From positions 124,001 to 188,000 of the forward strand of contig NZ_JAVRHV010000003.1 of the NCBI RefSeq assembly GCF_031846385.1: a stretch of DNA of 64,000 nucleotides. The letters are read 5' to 3'. A model generated the notes under the pieces. It was not told the DNA's origin, searched no databases, and saw only the letters and a program-made list of their open reading frames with translations. Shown one piece after another: positions 51,562 to 60,854 of the stretch. The stretch is from Urechidicola vernalis (GTDB lineage Bacteria; Bacteroidota; Bacteroidia; Flavobacteriales; Flavobacteriaceae). The position numbers were made by a program, and so were the translations under genes. The stretch's first letter is position 1, and each line of letters opens with the position of its first letter.

Positions 51562-52560
51562 ATGACTAAATTAACTGCAGCCATTACAGCCGTAGGAAAA
51601 TATCTTCCAGAATACGTGTTAACGAATAAGATTTTGGAAACGATGGTAGAGACGAATGATGAATGGATTGTCACTCGTACGGGAATTAAAGAAAGAAGAA
51701 TTTTAAAAGAGGGTGGTAAAGGAACAGGATTCCTAGCCATAAAGGCAGCACAAGACTTGTTGTCGAAATCTCAATTAGATCCCAAAGAAATTGATTTAGT
51801 AATTGTGGCAACGGCCACACCAGATATGCAAGCTGCTAGTACAGGTGCATATGTTGCACATGAAATTGGAGCTTCAAATGCTTTTGCATTTGATATGGAT
51901 TCGGCTTGTTCGAGTTTTCTATTCGGAATGTCTGTTGTTTCTGGTTTTATTGAATCGGGAAAGTATAAGAAAGTGCTTTTAATAGGTGCAGATAAGAACT
52001 CTTCAATGATTGATTATTCGGATAGAGCAACATGTATCATTTTTGGAGATGGAGCTGGAGCCGTATTGTTTGAGCCAAATGAAGAAGGGTTGGGATTGCA
52101 AGATGAATATTTAAGAACAGATGGTTCTGGTAGAGAATTCTTAAGAGTGCTTAAAGGAGGATCTGTTAATCCACTTAAAAAAGGAGAGGTTTTTGGAGCA
52201 CATGAATGCTTTGCGCATCAAGATGGAAAAACTGTATTTAAGAACGCAGTATTTAATATGGCTGATGTAAGTGAGAAAATACTTGACAGAAATAATCTAA
52301 CAAAAGAAGATGTAAATTGGTTGGCTGCACATCAAGCCAACAAAAGGATTATAGACGCGACAGCAAACAGAATTGGTTTAGCGGAAGAGCAAGTTATGAT
52401 AAATATTGAAAAATATGGAAATACAACTTCAGCAACATTACCATTACTTTTGGCTGATTACGAATCTCAATTAAAAAAAGGAGATACTATTGTATTTGCC
52501 GCTTTTGGTGGTGGATTCTCTTGGGGGTCTATTTATTTTAAATGGGCATACAATTCATAA
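51562..52560 (+). CDS. fabH: beta-ketoacyl-ACP synthase III
   Basis: 332 residues. The catalytic triad is Cys116 (DSACSSFLFG), His257 (AAHQANKRI) and Asn287 (EKYGNTTSATLP). It starts fatty-acid synthesis by condensing acetyl-CoA (or a branched acyl-CoA) with malonyl-ACP. It is followed by accB and accC, which supply malonyl-CoA, forming a fatty-acid initiation operon. Confidence 0.97.
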   Translation: MTKLTAAITAVGKYLPEYVLTNKILETMVETNDEWIVTRTGIKERRILKEGGKGTGFLAIKAAQDLLSKSQLDPKEIDLVIVATATPDMQAASTGAYVAHEIGASNAFAFDMDSACSSFLFGMSVVSGFIESGKYKKVLLIGADKNSSMIDYSDRATCIIFGDGAGAVLFEPNEEGLGLQDEYLRTDGSGREFLRVLKGGSVNPLKKGEVFGAHECFAHQDGKTVFKNAVFNMADVSEKILDRNNLTKEDVNWLAAHQANKRIIDATANRIGLAEEQVMINIEKYGNTTSATLPLLLADYESQLKKGDTIVFAAFGGGFSWGSIYFKWAYNS

Positions 52561-52596
52561 TAATAGATAAAAAAATCAACGTAAAAATTATATTTT

Positions 52597-53091
52597 ATGG
52601 AATTAAAGGATATTCAAAACCTAATTAAGTTTGTTTCTAAATCTGGAGTTAACGAAGTTAAATTAGAAAGAGAAGATTTTAAAATCACGATTAAGGCAGG
52701 ATCGAGTACTCCTGAAACAACAATTGTGCATCAAGCACCAATGATGGCTCAAGCAGCGCCTATGGCAGTTGCACCAGCAGCGGCTCCGGCAGCAGTACCT
52801 GCAGTGGCACCAACAGATGCAGCTCCTGCAGCAGGTAGTGATGATTCTAAATACATAGAAATTAAATCACCAATTATTGGAACGTTCTATAGAAGACCTT
52901 CTCCAGATAAACCGAATTTTGTAGAGGTTGGAGATACGGTACAAGCAGATACAGTAGTTTGTATTGTTGAGGCAATGAAATTATTTAATGAAATTGAATC
53001 AGAAGTATCTGGTAAAATTGTAAAGGTGTTGGTAGATGAATCTTCACCAGTTGAGTTTGGGCAACCCTTATTCTTGGTAGATCCATCATAG
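52597..53091 (+). CDS. accB: biotin carboxyl carrier protein of acetyl-CoA carboxylase
   Basis: 164 residues. An N-terminal helical part (1-50), an Ala/Pro-rich hinge (about 60-82), and the biotinyl domain with the biotin-accepting Lys128 in VEAMKLFNEIE. It carries carboxybiotin between the AccC and carboxyltransferase subunits. The gap to accC is 56 bases without a terminator. Confidence 0.97.
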   Translation: MELKDIQNLIKFVSKSGVNEVKLEREDFKITIKAGSSTPETTIVHQAPMMAQAAPMAVAPAAAPAAVPAVAPTDAAPAAGSDDSKYIEIKSPIIGTFYRRPSPDKPNFVEVGDTVQADTVVCIVEAMKLFNEIESEVSGKIVKVLVDESSPVEFGQPLFLVDPS

Positions 53092-53147
53092 TTAGTTTGC
53101 TATTAATTCTGAAGTTTTAATTTATAAACTTCTAATTCAATTGAGTT

Positions 53148-54488
53148 ATGTTTAAAAAAATATTAATTGCAAATAGAGGTGAAATAGCTCTAAGAGTTAT
53201 TAGAACCTGTAAAGAGATGGGGATAAAATCTGTAGCTGTTTATTCAACTGCAGATGCTGATAGTTTACACGTCAAATTTGCCGATGAGGCAGTGTGTATT
53301 GGTCCTGCACCGAGTTCAGAATCTTATTTAAAGATTTCAAATATTATTTCAGCAGCTGAGATCACAAATGCAGATGCTATACATCCAGGGTATGGATTCT
53401 TGTCTGAAAATGCTAAATTTTCTAAGATATGTGAAGAGCACAATATTAAATTTATTGGTGCTTCTGCCGAAATGATTAATAGAATGGGAGACAAAGCCTC
53501 TGCTAGAGCAACTATGATAGAAGCGGGTGTTCCTGTAGTTCCTGGTTCTGATGGTGTTCTTGATACTTATGAAGATGCTGAAAAATTAGCAGAAGAAATG
53601 GGGTATCCTGTTATGCTAAAAGCAACTTCTGGAGGTGGTGGTAAAGGTATGCGTGCTGTTTGGGAACAAGAAAGTCTTAGAAAAGGATGGGATGATGCGC
53701 GTCAAGAATCAATGGCTTCGTTCAATGACGATACCATGTATATGGAGAAGTTGATTCAAGAGCCACGCCATATTGAAATTCAGGTTGTTGGAGATTCTTA
53801 TGGAAAAGCATGTCATTTATCTGAAAGAGATTGTTCTGTTCAAAGACGTCATCAAAAATTAACAGAAGAAGTTCCTTCTCCTTTTATGACTAAAAAGTTA
53901 AGAAAGGACATGGGAGAGGCAGCTGTGAAAGCGGCAGAATATATTAAATATGAAGGAGCAGGTACTGTTGAGTTTTTAGTTGACAAGCACCGTAACTTCT
54001 ATTTTATGGAAATGAATACACGTATACAAGTAGAACATCCAATTACGGAACAAGTAATTGATTTTGATTTGATTCGTGAGCAAATATTAGTGGCTGCTGG
54101 TGTTCCAATTTCTGGAAAAAATTATGAGCCAAAATTACATTCAATCGAATGTAGAATTAATGCAGAAGATCCACATAACGGGTTTAGACCTTCACCAGGT
54201 AGAATTGAAACTTTACACGCACCAGGAGGTCATGGAGTGAGATTGGATACGCATGTATATGCAGGTTATAGCATTCCTCCAAATTACGATTCTATGATTG
54301 CAAAGTTGATTACAACAGCGCAAACAAGAGAAGAGGCGATTAATAAAATGAAGAGGGCTTTAGATGAGTTTGTTATTGAGGGAATTAAAACTACGATTCC
54401 TTTCCACAGACAATTGATGGATAATCCTGATTATGTTGCAGGAAATTATACAACGAAGTTTATGGAAGATTTTGAAATGCAAGCTTAG
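53148..54488 (+). CDS. accC: biotin carboxylase subunit of acetyl-CoA carboxylase
   Basis: 446 residues. KATSGGGGKGMRAV is the glycine-rich ATP loop, HPGYGFLSENAKF and EMNTRIQVEHPITEQV are biotin-carboxylase signatures, and RDCSVQRRHQKL is the catalytic lysine/arginine region. It carboxylates biotin on AccB using ATP and bicarbonate. It is the last gene of the fabH-accB-accC operon; the carboxyltransferase genes are not in the window. Confidence 0.98.
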   Translation: MFKKILIANRGEIALRVIRTCKEMGIKSVAVYSTADADSLHVKFADEAVCIGPAPSSESYLKISNIISAAEITNADAIHPGYGFLSENAKFSKICEEHNIKFIGASAEMINRMGDKASARATMIEAGVPVVPGSDGVLDTYEDAEKLAEEMGYPVMLKATSGGGGKGMRAVWEQESLRKGWDDARQESMASFNDDTMYMEKLIQEPRHIEIQVVGDSYGKACHLSERDCSVQRRHQKLTEEVPSPFMTKKLRKDMGEAAVKAAEYIKYEGAGTVEFLVDKHRNFYFMEMNTRIQVEHPITEQVIDFDLIREQILVAAGVPISGKNYEPKLHSIECRINAEDPHNGFRPSPGRIETLHAPGGHGVRLDTHVYAGYSIPPNYDSMIAKLITTAQTREEAINKMKRALDEFVIEGIKTTIPFHRQLMDNPDYVAGNYTTKFMEDFEMQA

Positions 54489-54515
54489 TTTTAGTTTCAA
54501 ATTAGAATATAGAAT

Positions 54516-54541
54516 AAAGGATATGAGAAATCATATCCTTT
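54516..54541 (+). terminator. terminator after accC
   Basis: AAAGGATATGA / TCATATCCTTT perfect stem with GAAA tetraloop, followed by an AT-rich T tract. Confidence 0.9.
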
Positions 54542-54574
54542 ATTTTTTTATTTTTGATTTCAAATTGAACTCAA

Positions 54575-55039
54575 ATGAAAGAGAAGTCCTTACATATCGA
54601 TGGTATAGATAAGATTATTTTAAAAAAGTTAATTGACGACGCACGTACACCAATCTTAAGTATTGCTAGAGAAGTTGGAATTTCAGGCGCTGCTATACAT
54701 CAACGCTTGAGAAAATTGGAAGCCTCAGGATTAATTGCTGGTTCAAAATTTGTATTGAATCCGAAAGTACTTGGTTATAAAACATTGGCCTTTGTTGGAA
54801 TCTTTTTGGATGCGGCAAGTAAAAACTCGGCAGCAATAAAAAGATTAAAAGAAATCCCCGAAGTAATTGAAAGTCATTATACCACGGGAAATTATGCTAT
54901 TTTTATTAAGATTCTTTGTAGAGACAATGAACACTTAATGAATGTGTTAAACGTTGAAATTCAAAATATAAAAGGAGTTGCAAGAACTGAAACTTTTATA
55001 TCGCTAGATCAACATATTGACAGACAAATTAGTTTATAA
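54575..55039 (+). CDS. Lrp/AsnC-family transcriptional regulator
   Basis: 154 residues. The N-terminal winged helix IDGIDKIILKKLIDDARTPILSIAREVGISGAAIHQRLRKLEASG is the AsnC signature; the C-terminal RAM ligand-binding domain follows (TLAFVGIFLDAASK, VIESHYTTGNYAIFIKILCRDNEHL). It senses an amino acid, not identified. It is adjacent to the convergent zinc peptidase (its stop touches that gene's stop). Confidence 0.93.
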   Translation: MKEKSLHIDGIDKIILKKLIDDARTPILSIAREVGISGAAIHQRLRKLEASGLIAGSKFVLNPKVLGYKTLAFVGIFLDAASKNSAAIKRLKEIPEVIESHYTTGNYAIFIKILCRDNEHLMNVLNVEIQNIKGVARTETFISLDQHIDRQISL

Positions 55040-55714
55040 TTAATCTCGTCCTGCGTATATCATTATATAGTATACTAATGTAGCAAGGGCACCGAGTGCA
55101 GCAACTACATATGTCCGCGCAGCCCAATTTAAAGCATCATGTGCACCGGCTTGCTCTTCTTGCGTTAACATGTTTTTATCTCCTAGCCAAGCCAAGGCTC
55201 TATTACTTGCATCGTATTCTACTGGTAATGTAACAAAACTGAAGAACACCGTTGCTGCAAATAATACGATTCCAAGTGGTAATAAGATTGGGAATGACTG
55301 AAAGAATATACCGGCCATAATTACCCACATAGAAAGTTTGCTGGCAATACCAACCATTGGCACTAAACTAGATCTGAATTGTAACCATGAATAAGCGGTT
55401 GCATGTTGAACGGCATGCCCAACTTCGTGAGCCGCAACAGCGGCAGCCGCAGCATTTCTTTGATTATAAACGGCCTCACTTAAATTTACAGTTTTATCTT
55501 TTGGGTTGTAGTGATCTGTCAGTCTACCAGGAGTTGAAATTACTTGTACATCATAGATTCCATGGTCATTTAGCATTTGCTCCGCAATTTCTCTACCCGA
55601 CATCCCATTTTGTAGTGTCATTTTCGAGTATTTTTTGAATTTACTTTTTAATTTGGATTGCACCATCCAACCTGCTAATGCAATTACACCAAAGATTATA
55701 TATCCTATTGCCAT
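55040..55714 (-). CDS. membrane-bound zinc metallopeptidase, YugP-like
   Basis: 224 residues. HEVGH (His96, Glu97, His100) gives the zinc site. One membrane segment is at the N terminus, two near 125-160 and one at the C terminus. The ALAWLGDKNMLTQEEQAGAHDALNWAARTYVVAAL tail is typical of the family (Zn_peptidase_2). It is an inner-membrane enzyme of unknown substrate. It is divergent from the asparaginase gene. Confidence 0.92.
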   Translation of the reverse strand: MAIGYIIFGVIALAGWMVQSKLKSKFKKYSKMTLQNGMSGREIAEQMLNDHGIYDVQVISTPGRLTDHYNPKDKTVNLSEAVYNQRNAAAAAVAAHEVGHAVQHATAYSWLQFRSSLVPMVGIASKLSMWVIMAGIFFQSFPILLPLGIVLFAATVFFSFVTLPVEYDASNRALAWLGDKNMLTQEEQAGAHDALNWAARTYVVAALGALATLVYYIMIYAGRD

Positions 55715-55800
55715 ATTTAATATTTTTAGAGTTTCAATTTAATTATTATTAATACGTAATTTTACTGCATAAAGTATTCCAATTCAAAATAAACGACAAA

Positions 55801-56832
55801 ATGGCAAAACAACCCAAGATTCTACTCATTTATACTGGAGGTACGATTGGAATGACTAAGGATTTTGAAACTGGAGCCTTGAAAGCATTTAATTTTGATA
55901 AATTACTTACGCATATTCCAGAATTGAAACATTTAAATTGTGAAATCGAAAGTTATACATTTAATGAGCCGATAGATTCTTCAAATATGAATCCTAAGCA
56001 TTGGATTACAATTACTGAAGTAATTGAAGACAATTATTCCAATTTTGGTGGGTTTGTGGTGTTGCATGGTTCGGATACAATGTCATACTCTGCATCCGCA
56101 ATAAGTTTTATGTTCGAAAACTTATCCAAGCCCGTAATATTTACCGGATCGCAATTGCCAATCGGAGATTTAAGAACAGATGCAAAAGAAAACCTTATAA
56201 CTTCTTTGGAAATAGCAGCAGCTCAGAAAAAAGGGAGACCTATAATTTCAGAAGTTTGCTTGTATTTCGAATATAAATTGTACAGGGCAAATAGAACAAC
56301 AAAAGTTAGTGCGGAAAACTTCGAAGCATACGCTTCTCCAAATTACCCACCGTTAGGAGAAAGTGGTGTTCATCTTAAATTTAGTGAGAATCTATTGTTA
56401 CAAAATAGAAGGTTTAAAAAAATTAAAATTAGAAAGCGTTTAGAAGAGAATATTGTTTTGTTGAAATTATTTCCTGGGATTACTGAAAAGGTAGTACGCA
56501 GCGTGTTAGAAATTGATGGGTTAAAAGGGGTTGTATTAGAAACCTTTGGATCTGGAAATGCACCTACAGATAAATGGTTTGTGAATGCTCTAAGAGATGC
56601 CATAAAACGTGGCATTAAAATTGTTAATACTACACAGTGCACAAGTGGAAGTGTTGTACTTGGTTTATATGAAACAAGTGTTCAGTTAAAAAAAATAGGT
56701 TTGATAAGCGGTAAGGACTTAACAACCGAAAGTGCTTTGGCTAAATTAATGTATCTATTAGGTGAAAAAATTCCGAATACTCAGTTTAAAGAGGTTTTTG
56801 AAACACCATTAAGAGGTGAAATGATGCGTTAA
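55801..56832 (+). CDS. ansA: type I L-asparaginase
   Basis: 343 residues. The first catalytic Thr is Thr12 in LIYTGGTIGMT; VVLHGSDTMSYSASAIS contains the second catalytic Thr-Asp segment. It has no signal peptide, so it is cytoplasmic, consistent with type I. It hydrolyses asparagine to aspartate and ammonia. It is a single gene ahead of tRNA-Ser. Confidence 0.95.
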   Translation: MAKQPKILLIYTGGTIGMTKDFETGALKAFNFDKLLTHIPELKHLNCEIESYTFNEPIDSSNMNPKHWITITEVIEDNYSNFGGFVVLHGSDTMSYSASAISFMFENLSKPVIFTGSQLPIGDLRTDAKENLITSLEIAAAQKKGRPIISEVCLYFEYKLYRANRTTKVSAENFEAYASPNYPPLGESGVHLKFSENLLLQNRRFKKIKIRKRLEENIVLLKLFPGITEKVVRSVLEIDGLKGVVLETFGSGNAPTDKWFVNALRDAIKRGIKIVNTTQCTSGSVVLGLYETSVQLKKIGLISGKDLTTESALAKLMYLLGEKIPNTQFKEVFETPLRGEMMR

Positions 56833-57019
56833 AGAATCGGTTTTTTGAAATTGCTTAGAAGAATAATTGAGATTTAAGAAAAACGTTAAACAATTGACAA
56901 TAAAAAGATTGATTTTTCTTAAAGTCTTAGTGAAGTTTTAATTATTGCTTATTTAAAAATAAAACTTTCATGAACCAACATTTTTTTGTTACTTGGCAAT
57001 CGCAAAATTTTGCAATTTA

Positions 57020-57106
57020 GGAGAGATGGCTGAGTGGTTTAAGGCGCGCGCCTGGAAAGCGTGTTTACGGGAAACTGTATCGGGGGTTCGAATCCCTTTC
57101 TCTCCG
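57020..57106 (+). tRNA. tRNA-Ser (GGA)
   Basis: 87 nt class II tRNA. Acceptor GGAGAGA / TCTCTCC, anticodon stem CGCGC / GCGTG around CTGGAAA (anticodon GGA), a long variable arm (ACGGGAAACTGT), T arm GGGGGTTCGAATCCCTT, discriminator G. CCA is not encoded. Confidence 0.96.
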
Positions 57107-57186
57107 CGCTAAATTGTTTTTTTGCAAAAATGTTATATCTTTAACCCATAATCTAATTTAATAAAATAACAATTAATTATTACACA

Positions 57187-57924
57187 ATGAAAAAATTATT
57201 TACTATCCTAGCAATTACAGGATTATTGTTTTTAGGAACGACGCAAACAACGTATGCACAGGATGACACACAGACAGAACAAGTTGACGGCGAAAAAGGT
57301 TTTCATCAAGAACTAAAACAACGATTCATTCAAGGAGGTCCTTTCTTTATGGGGATTGTATTAATTGCTTTGATATTAGGTCTTGCAATTGCAATTGAAA
57401 GAATCATATATTTAAATTTAGCAACTACAAACACTAAGAAGTTAATTGGTTCTGTTGAGGAAGCATTAGCATCTGGAGGTGTTGAAGCAGCTAAAGAAGT
57501 TTGTAGAAATACAAAAGGACCTGTTGCAGCTATTTTCTATCAAGGTTTAGATCGTTCTGACGACGGAGTTGAAGCGGCAGAAAAAGCTATCGTTGGTTAC
57601 GGTGGAGTTCAAATGGGATTATTAGAGAAAAACATCTCATGGTTAACATTATTTATTGCATTGGCACCAATGTTAGGGTTCATGGGAACTGTAATTGGTA
57701 TGATTAAAGCATTTGATAATATTGCTGCGTCTAACGAAATGTCTCCAGCAACGGTTGCAGGTGGTATTCAGGTAGCATTATTAACAACTGTATTTGGTCT
57801 TGTAGTAGCAATTATACTTCAAATTTTTTACAACTATATCATCGCAAAAGTTGATAGTATTGTAAATAATATGGAAGATGCTTCTATCTCATTAGTAGAC
57901 CTTTTGGTTGCTCACAAAAAATAA
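57187..57924 (+). CDS. exbB: MotA/TolQ/ExbB proton-channel protein
   Basis: 245 residues. A cleavable-looking signal peptide (ending TYAQ) is followed by a TM segment at about 55-75 and the MotA/TolQ/ExbB domain with two more TM segments (about 150-172 and 195-215; LGFMGTVIGMIKAFDNIA). With the ExbD-like proteins downstream it harvests the proton gradient for TonB-type transport, which the many outer-membrane receptors require. Confidence 0.94.
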   Translation: MKKLFTILAITGLLFLGTTQTTYAQDDTQTEQVDGEKGFHQELKQRFIQGGPFFMGIVLIALILGLAIAIERIIYLNLATTNTKKLIGSVEEALASGGVEAAKEVCRNTKGPVAAIFYQGLDRSDDGVEAAEKAIVGYGGVQMGLLEKNISWLTLFIALAPMLGFMGTVIGMIKAFDNIAASNEMSPATVAGGIQVALLTTVFGLVVAIILQIFYNYIIAKVDSIVNNMEDASISLVDLLVAHKK

Positions 57925-57930
57925 GACATT

Positions 57931-58395
57931 ATGACAAATAAATTTTATACAATAGCAAAATATGGTGCCGCAGCTTTAGGTATTATCGGTATAATTCTTT
58001 TAGTAAGAGTTATTATGGGTGGTGAGGCTGTTGAGACTGATGCTGAATTGCAAACTAGTGTTGTAGATCCATTTGTTTCCTTTACTATAGTAATGCTTAT
58101 AGTAACGACTGTTTTAGCGGTAGGATTCTCATTATTGGGTCTGTTGAAAAACGGTGCGGCATTAAAAAAGGCACTTTTAAGTGTTGGACTGTTAGCGGTG
58201 TTTTTTATCATTGCATATTCTGTATCTAGTGATGGAGAAGTAACTAACAAATTTGGACAAGTAATCGAATTTGGTGAAAAGGGATCAATTTCTAAAAATG
58301 CAGGTGCACTTATCATTTTCTCATACTTTTTAGGAGCGATTGGTTTGGCTTCAGTATTATGGGGGTCTGTAAAGGATATGTTTGCTAAAAATTAA
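57931..58395 (+). CDS. membrane protein of unknown function inside the ExbB/ExbD cluster
   Basis: 154 residues with four predicted hydrophobic segments (about 9-27, 47-68, 80-100 and 128-148) and short polar loops. No family is recognised. It is separated by 6 bases from exbB and 8 from the first exbD, so it is clearly part of the operon. It may be an accessory subunit of the energiser complex; this is inferred from position. Confidence 0.8.
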   Translation: MTNKFYTIAKYGAAALGIIGIILLVRVIMGGEAVETDAELQTSVVDPFVSFTIVMLIVTTVLAVGFSLLGLLKNGAALKKALLSVGLLAVFFIIAYSVSSDGEVTNKFGQVIEFGEKGSISKNAGALIIFSYFLGAIGLASVLWGSVKDMFAKN

Positions 58396-58403
58396 TTTAG
58401 GAC

Positions 58404-59033
58404 ATGGCAAGAAGAGACACACCAGAAATTAACGCAGGTTCTATGGCCGACATCGCGTTCTTACTATTGATATTTTTCTTAGTAACGACAACGATGGATG
58501 TGGATGCAGGAATTTCGCGTAGGTTGCCGGAGAAGCAACCAATAGATGCGCCACCACCGCCAGTTATTAAAGAAAAGAACGTATTCGAAGTTATTCTTAA
58601 TAAGAATGATGACCTTTTAATAGAAGGCGATTACAAAGAAGTAAAAGATGTTCGCCAAATGGCAATGGATTTTATTGATAACGGAGGAGGAATAGGAAAC
58701 GCAATTATTCCTTTTGGAGAAGAAGTTGGAAAGGAATGTGATTGGTGTCAAGGGGCAAAAGACCCAGAATCATCAGATCATCCTAATAAAGCTGTAATTT
58801 CTTTAAAAACAGATAGAAGTACGTCGTACGGTATGTTTATTAAAGTTCAGAATGAGTTAGGTGCAGCGTATACAACTTTAAGAAATAGATTATCTCAAGA
58901 GGAATATGGAATTTCATATTCAGATTTAGTAATTGCCTTGGAAAAGGACAAAGCTAATGAGTCTATTAAATCGAAGATTAAAAGAATTCGTGCAATGTAC
59001 CCTGAGATTATTTCTGAATCAGAAAACAATTAA
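58404..59033 (+). CDS. exbD: ExbD/TolR-type protein, long form
   Basis: 209 residues. INAGSMADIAFLLLIFFLVTTTM is the single TM segment with the conserved proton-accepting Asp. The periplasmic part contains an inserted CDWC motif (in GKECDWCQG), absent from typical ExbD. It works with the ExbB homologue. The following gene is a second, shorter ExbD. Confidence 0.93.
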   Translation: MARRDTPEINAGSMADIAFLLLIFFLVTTTMDVDAGISRRLPEKQPIDAPPPPVIKEKNVFEVILNKNDDLLIEGDYKEVKDVRQMAMDFIDNGGGIGNAIIPFGEEVGKECDWCQGAKDPESSDHPNKAVISLKTDRSTSYGMFIKVQNELGAAYTTLRNRLSQEEYGISYSDLVIALEKDKANESIKSKIKRIRAMYPEIISESENN

Positions 59034-59048
59034 TTAAAAAAAGAATAC

Positions 59049-59510
59049 ATGTCTAAATTTAGCAAAAAGAAAAAAGGATTGCCGCCAATTAATACGGCGT
59101 CGTTACCTGATATTGTATTTATGTTATTGTTCTTTTTTATGGTTGCAACTACAATGCGTGAAACTACTGTTATGGTAGCGCAACAAATTCCTAATGCAAC
59201 GGAAATTAAAAAATTACAAGACAAACGATTGATTAGTTATATCTATGTAGGTGAAGCTCAAGATAAAGATGCCTACGGAGAAGGAGATAAGATTCAATTG
59301 AACGATAAGATATCGGATGTAAAGGAAGTAAGAAGTTTTATTTTTGCTGCTCGTGAAGGAATTAACGAAGACGAGCGTGATTATATGACAACCATGATAA
59401 AAGCAGATGAGAACTGTAGTGTTGGTACTATTAATGACATTAAAAAGGAGTTAAGAGAAATCAATGCATTAAAAGTTACGTATTCGGCACGTCCTGGAGA
59501 ATTGAAATAG
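59049..59510 (+). CDS. exbD: ExbD/TolR-type protein, second copy
   Basis: 153 residues. A single TM segment with the conserved Asp (NTASLPDIVFMLLFFFMVATTM) and a compact periplasmic domain. The double-ExbD arrangement is usual in Bacteroidota. It is separated by 15 bases from the first copy and followed by a terminator. Confidence 0.93.
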   Translation: MSKFSKKKKGLPPINTASLPDIVFMLLFFFMVATTMRETTVMVAQQIPNATEIKKLQDKRLISYIYVGEAQDKDAYGEGDKIQLNDKISDVKEVRSFIFAAREGINEDERDYMTTMIKADENCSVGTINDIKKELREINALKVTYSARPGELK

Positions 59511-59532
59511 TTTTTTATTAAATTATATTTAG

Positions 59533-59566
59533 AAGCGGCTATCATTTTTTGGTAGCCGCTTTTCTT
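59533..59566 (+). terminator. terminator of the ExbB/ExbD operon
   Basis: AAGCGGCTA / TAGCCGCTT perfect 9-bp stem with an 11-nt loop and TTTTCTTT. Confidence 0.88.
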
Positions 59567-59579
59567 TATATTTGTATAT

Positions 59580-60260
59580 ATGAAAAGAGTTTTTATTCTA
59601 ATATCTTTCCTGTGTTCATCTCTTTATTGTATGGGGCAAACTGATTCTACTTTTGTTGATAATAAGTATTTTGATGATCAGTTTTATTTTGGATTTAGTT
59701 ATAATGCTTTGTTAGAGCAGCCAACCGACTTTATTCAGAATGGAATATCAGGCGGAATAGGGATAGGCTATATTCGAGACATCCCTCTAAATAAACAACG
59801 TAATGTTGGTTTTGGTGTAGGGTTTGGATATGCGTACAATGTTTATATCCAAAACATGAAAATAGAAGAGATTTCTGGTGAAACTAAATATACAATTGTT
59901 TCATCTGACGCTTACCGAAGTAATAGATTTGCAAGCCACTCAATTGAAGTTCCAATTGAGTTCCGTTGGCGAAATTCTACTCCGACAAAGTATAATTTTT
60001 GGCGAGTATATGCAGGTTTAAAATTAGGATATGTTTTTATTGCAAATTCAAAGTTTGTGGATGATTCTGAAACAATTATTGTGAAGAGTATAAATGAGTT
60101 TGATAAAGTACAATATGGACTAACACTTTCGGTAGGTTATAGCAGTTTAAATTTACATGTATATTATGGTTTAAACGACCTGTTTAAAGATGCGTATATA
60201 GATTCGGAAGCCATAAATATGAATCAGTTGAATTTAGGCCTTATCTTCTATATACTATAA
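59580..60260 (+). CDS. PorT-like outer-membrane beta-barrel protein
   Basis: 226 residues with a signal peptide (ending MGQ). The mature part shows regular strands (GISGGIGIGYIRDIPLN, GFGVGFGYAYNVY, YGLTLSVGYSS) and a C-terminal LNLGLIFYIL. It resembles PorT-family proteins; in some Bacteroidota, PorT is needed for the type IX secretion system. The position directly after exbB-exbD-exbD fits that family. It may alternatively be a simple porin-like barrel. Confidence 0.7.
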   Translation: MKRVFILISFLCSSLYCMGQTDSTFVDNKYFDDQFYFGFSYNALLEQPTDFIQNGISGGIGIGYIRDIPLNKQRNVGFGVGFGYAYNVYIQNMKIEEISGETKYTIVSSDAYRSNRFASHSIEVPIEFRWRNSTPTKYNFWRVYAGLKLGYVFIANSKFVDDSETIIVKSINEFDKVQYGLTLSVGYSSLNLHVYYGLNDLFKDAYIDSEAINMNQLNLGLIFYIL

Positions 60261-60851
60261 AGAATATATTGCAAATTGACAACAGATACCAATTAAGAAG
60301 CCAATAAGAATTTCCGTTTTAGAATGAGCATTTAAACTCAATCTAGAGTTTGCAATTATTCCAGACATTACAAATAATATAGACAATAATAACAGTAGGT
60401 TTATTTGATAGTAAATACTAAGAGTAATAAAAAAACCAATCATTCCACCTATCCCAATCATATGTAAACTTGCTTTGAAATTTCTATAAAGTAAAAAATA
60501 AGTTATGATAAGAGCAATGGTCATTCCGTAAAAAAAAAGGGCTAATTCATAGGTTGAGCTACCTTTTTTAATCAAAGATGCCATAAGTAATGAAATAGAA
60601 ACAAAAAATAGAACTGGAAATTTTCTTTCTCTAGGACTAACCAAATGAAAACTATTTATTGATTTAGATTTTTTTAAAAGAGAAAGAAAAAGCAAAGGTA
60701 GGAGATAAGTGCAGACAAAAACAGCACCGATCACCATCATTTCCCATTGTTTGTTTATATGTCTTGGTATCAATATAAAATAGAGAATAGTACCGATTAT
60801 AGGCACTACAATTGGATGTAAAATGTAAGAAATTAGTTTTGTAAATTTCAT
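60255..60851 (-). CDS. PAP2-like membrane protein
   Basis: 198 residues with six hydrophobic segments. RERKFPV, ASLHMIGIGG and SRLSLNAHSKTEILIG lie where the three PAP2 phosphatase motifs (KxxxxxxRP, PSGH, SRxxxxxHxxxD) would be. The first two are degenerate and the final Asp is Glu, so activity is doubtful. It overlaps the convergent PorT-like gene by 6 bases and lies 3 bases from rpoN on the same strand. Confidence 0.6.
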   Translation of the reverse strand: MKFTKLISYILHPIVVPIIGTILYFILIPRHINKQWEMMVIGAVFVCTYLLPLLFLSLLKKSKSINSFHLVSPRERKFPVLFFVSISLLMASLIKKGSSTYELALFFYGMTIALIITYFLLYRNFKASLHMIGIGGMIGFFITLSIYYQINLLLLLSILFVMSGIIANSRLSLNAHSKTEILIGFLIGICCQFAIYSL

Positions 60852-60854
60852 CTA

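Noticed and set aside
57945..58316. Minus-strand ORF opposite the four-TM protein of the ExbB/ExbD operon
   Set aside because: The plus-strand ORF fits the operon spacing and has regular membrane segments; the opposite frame is low-complexity.
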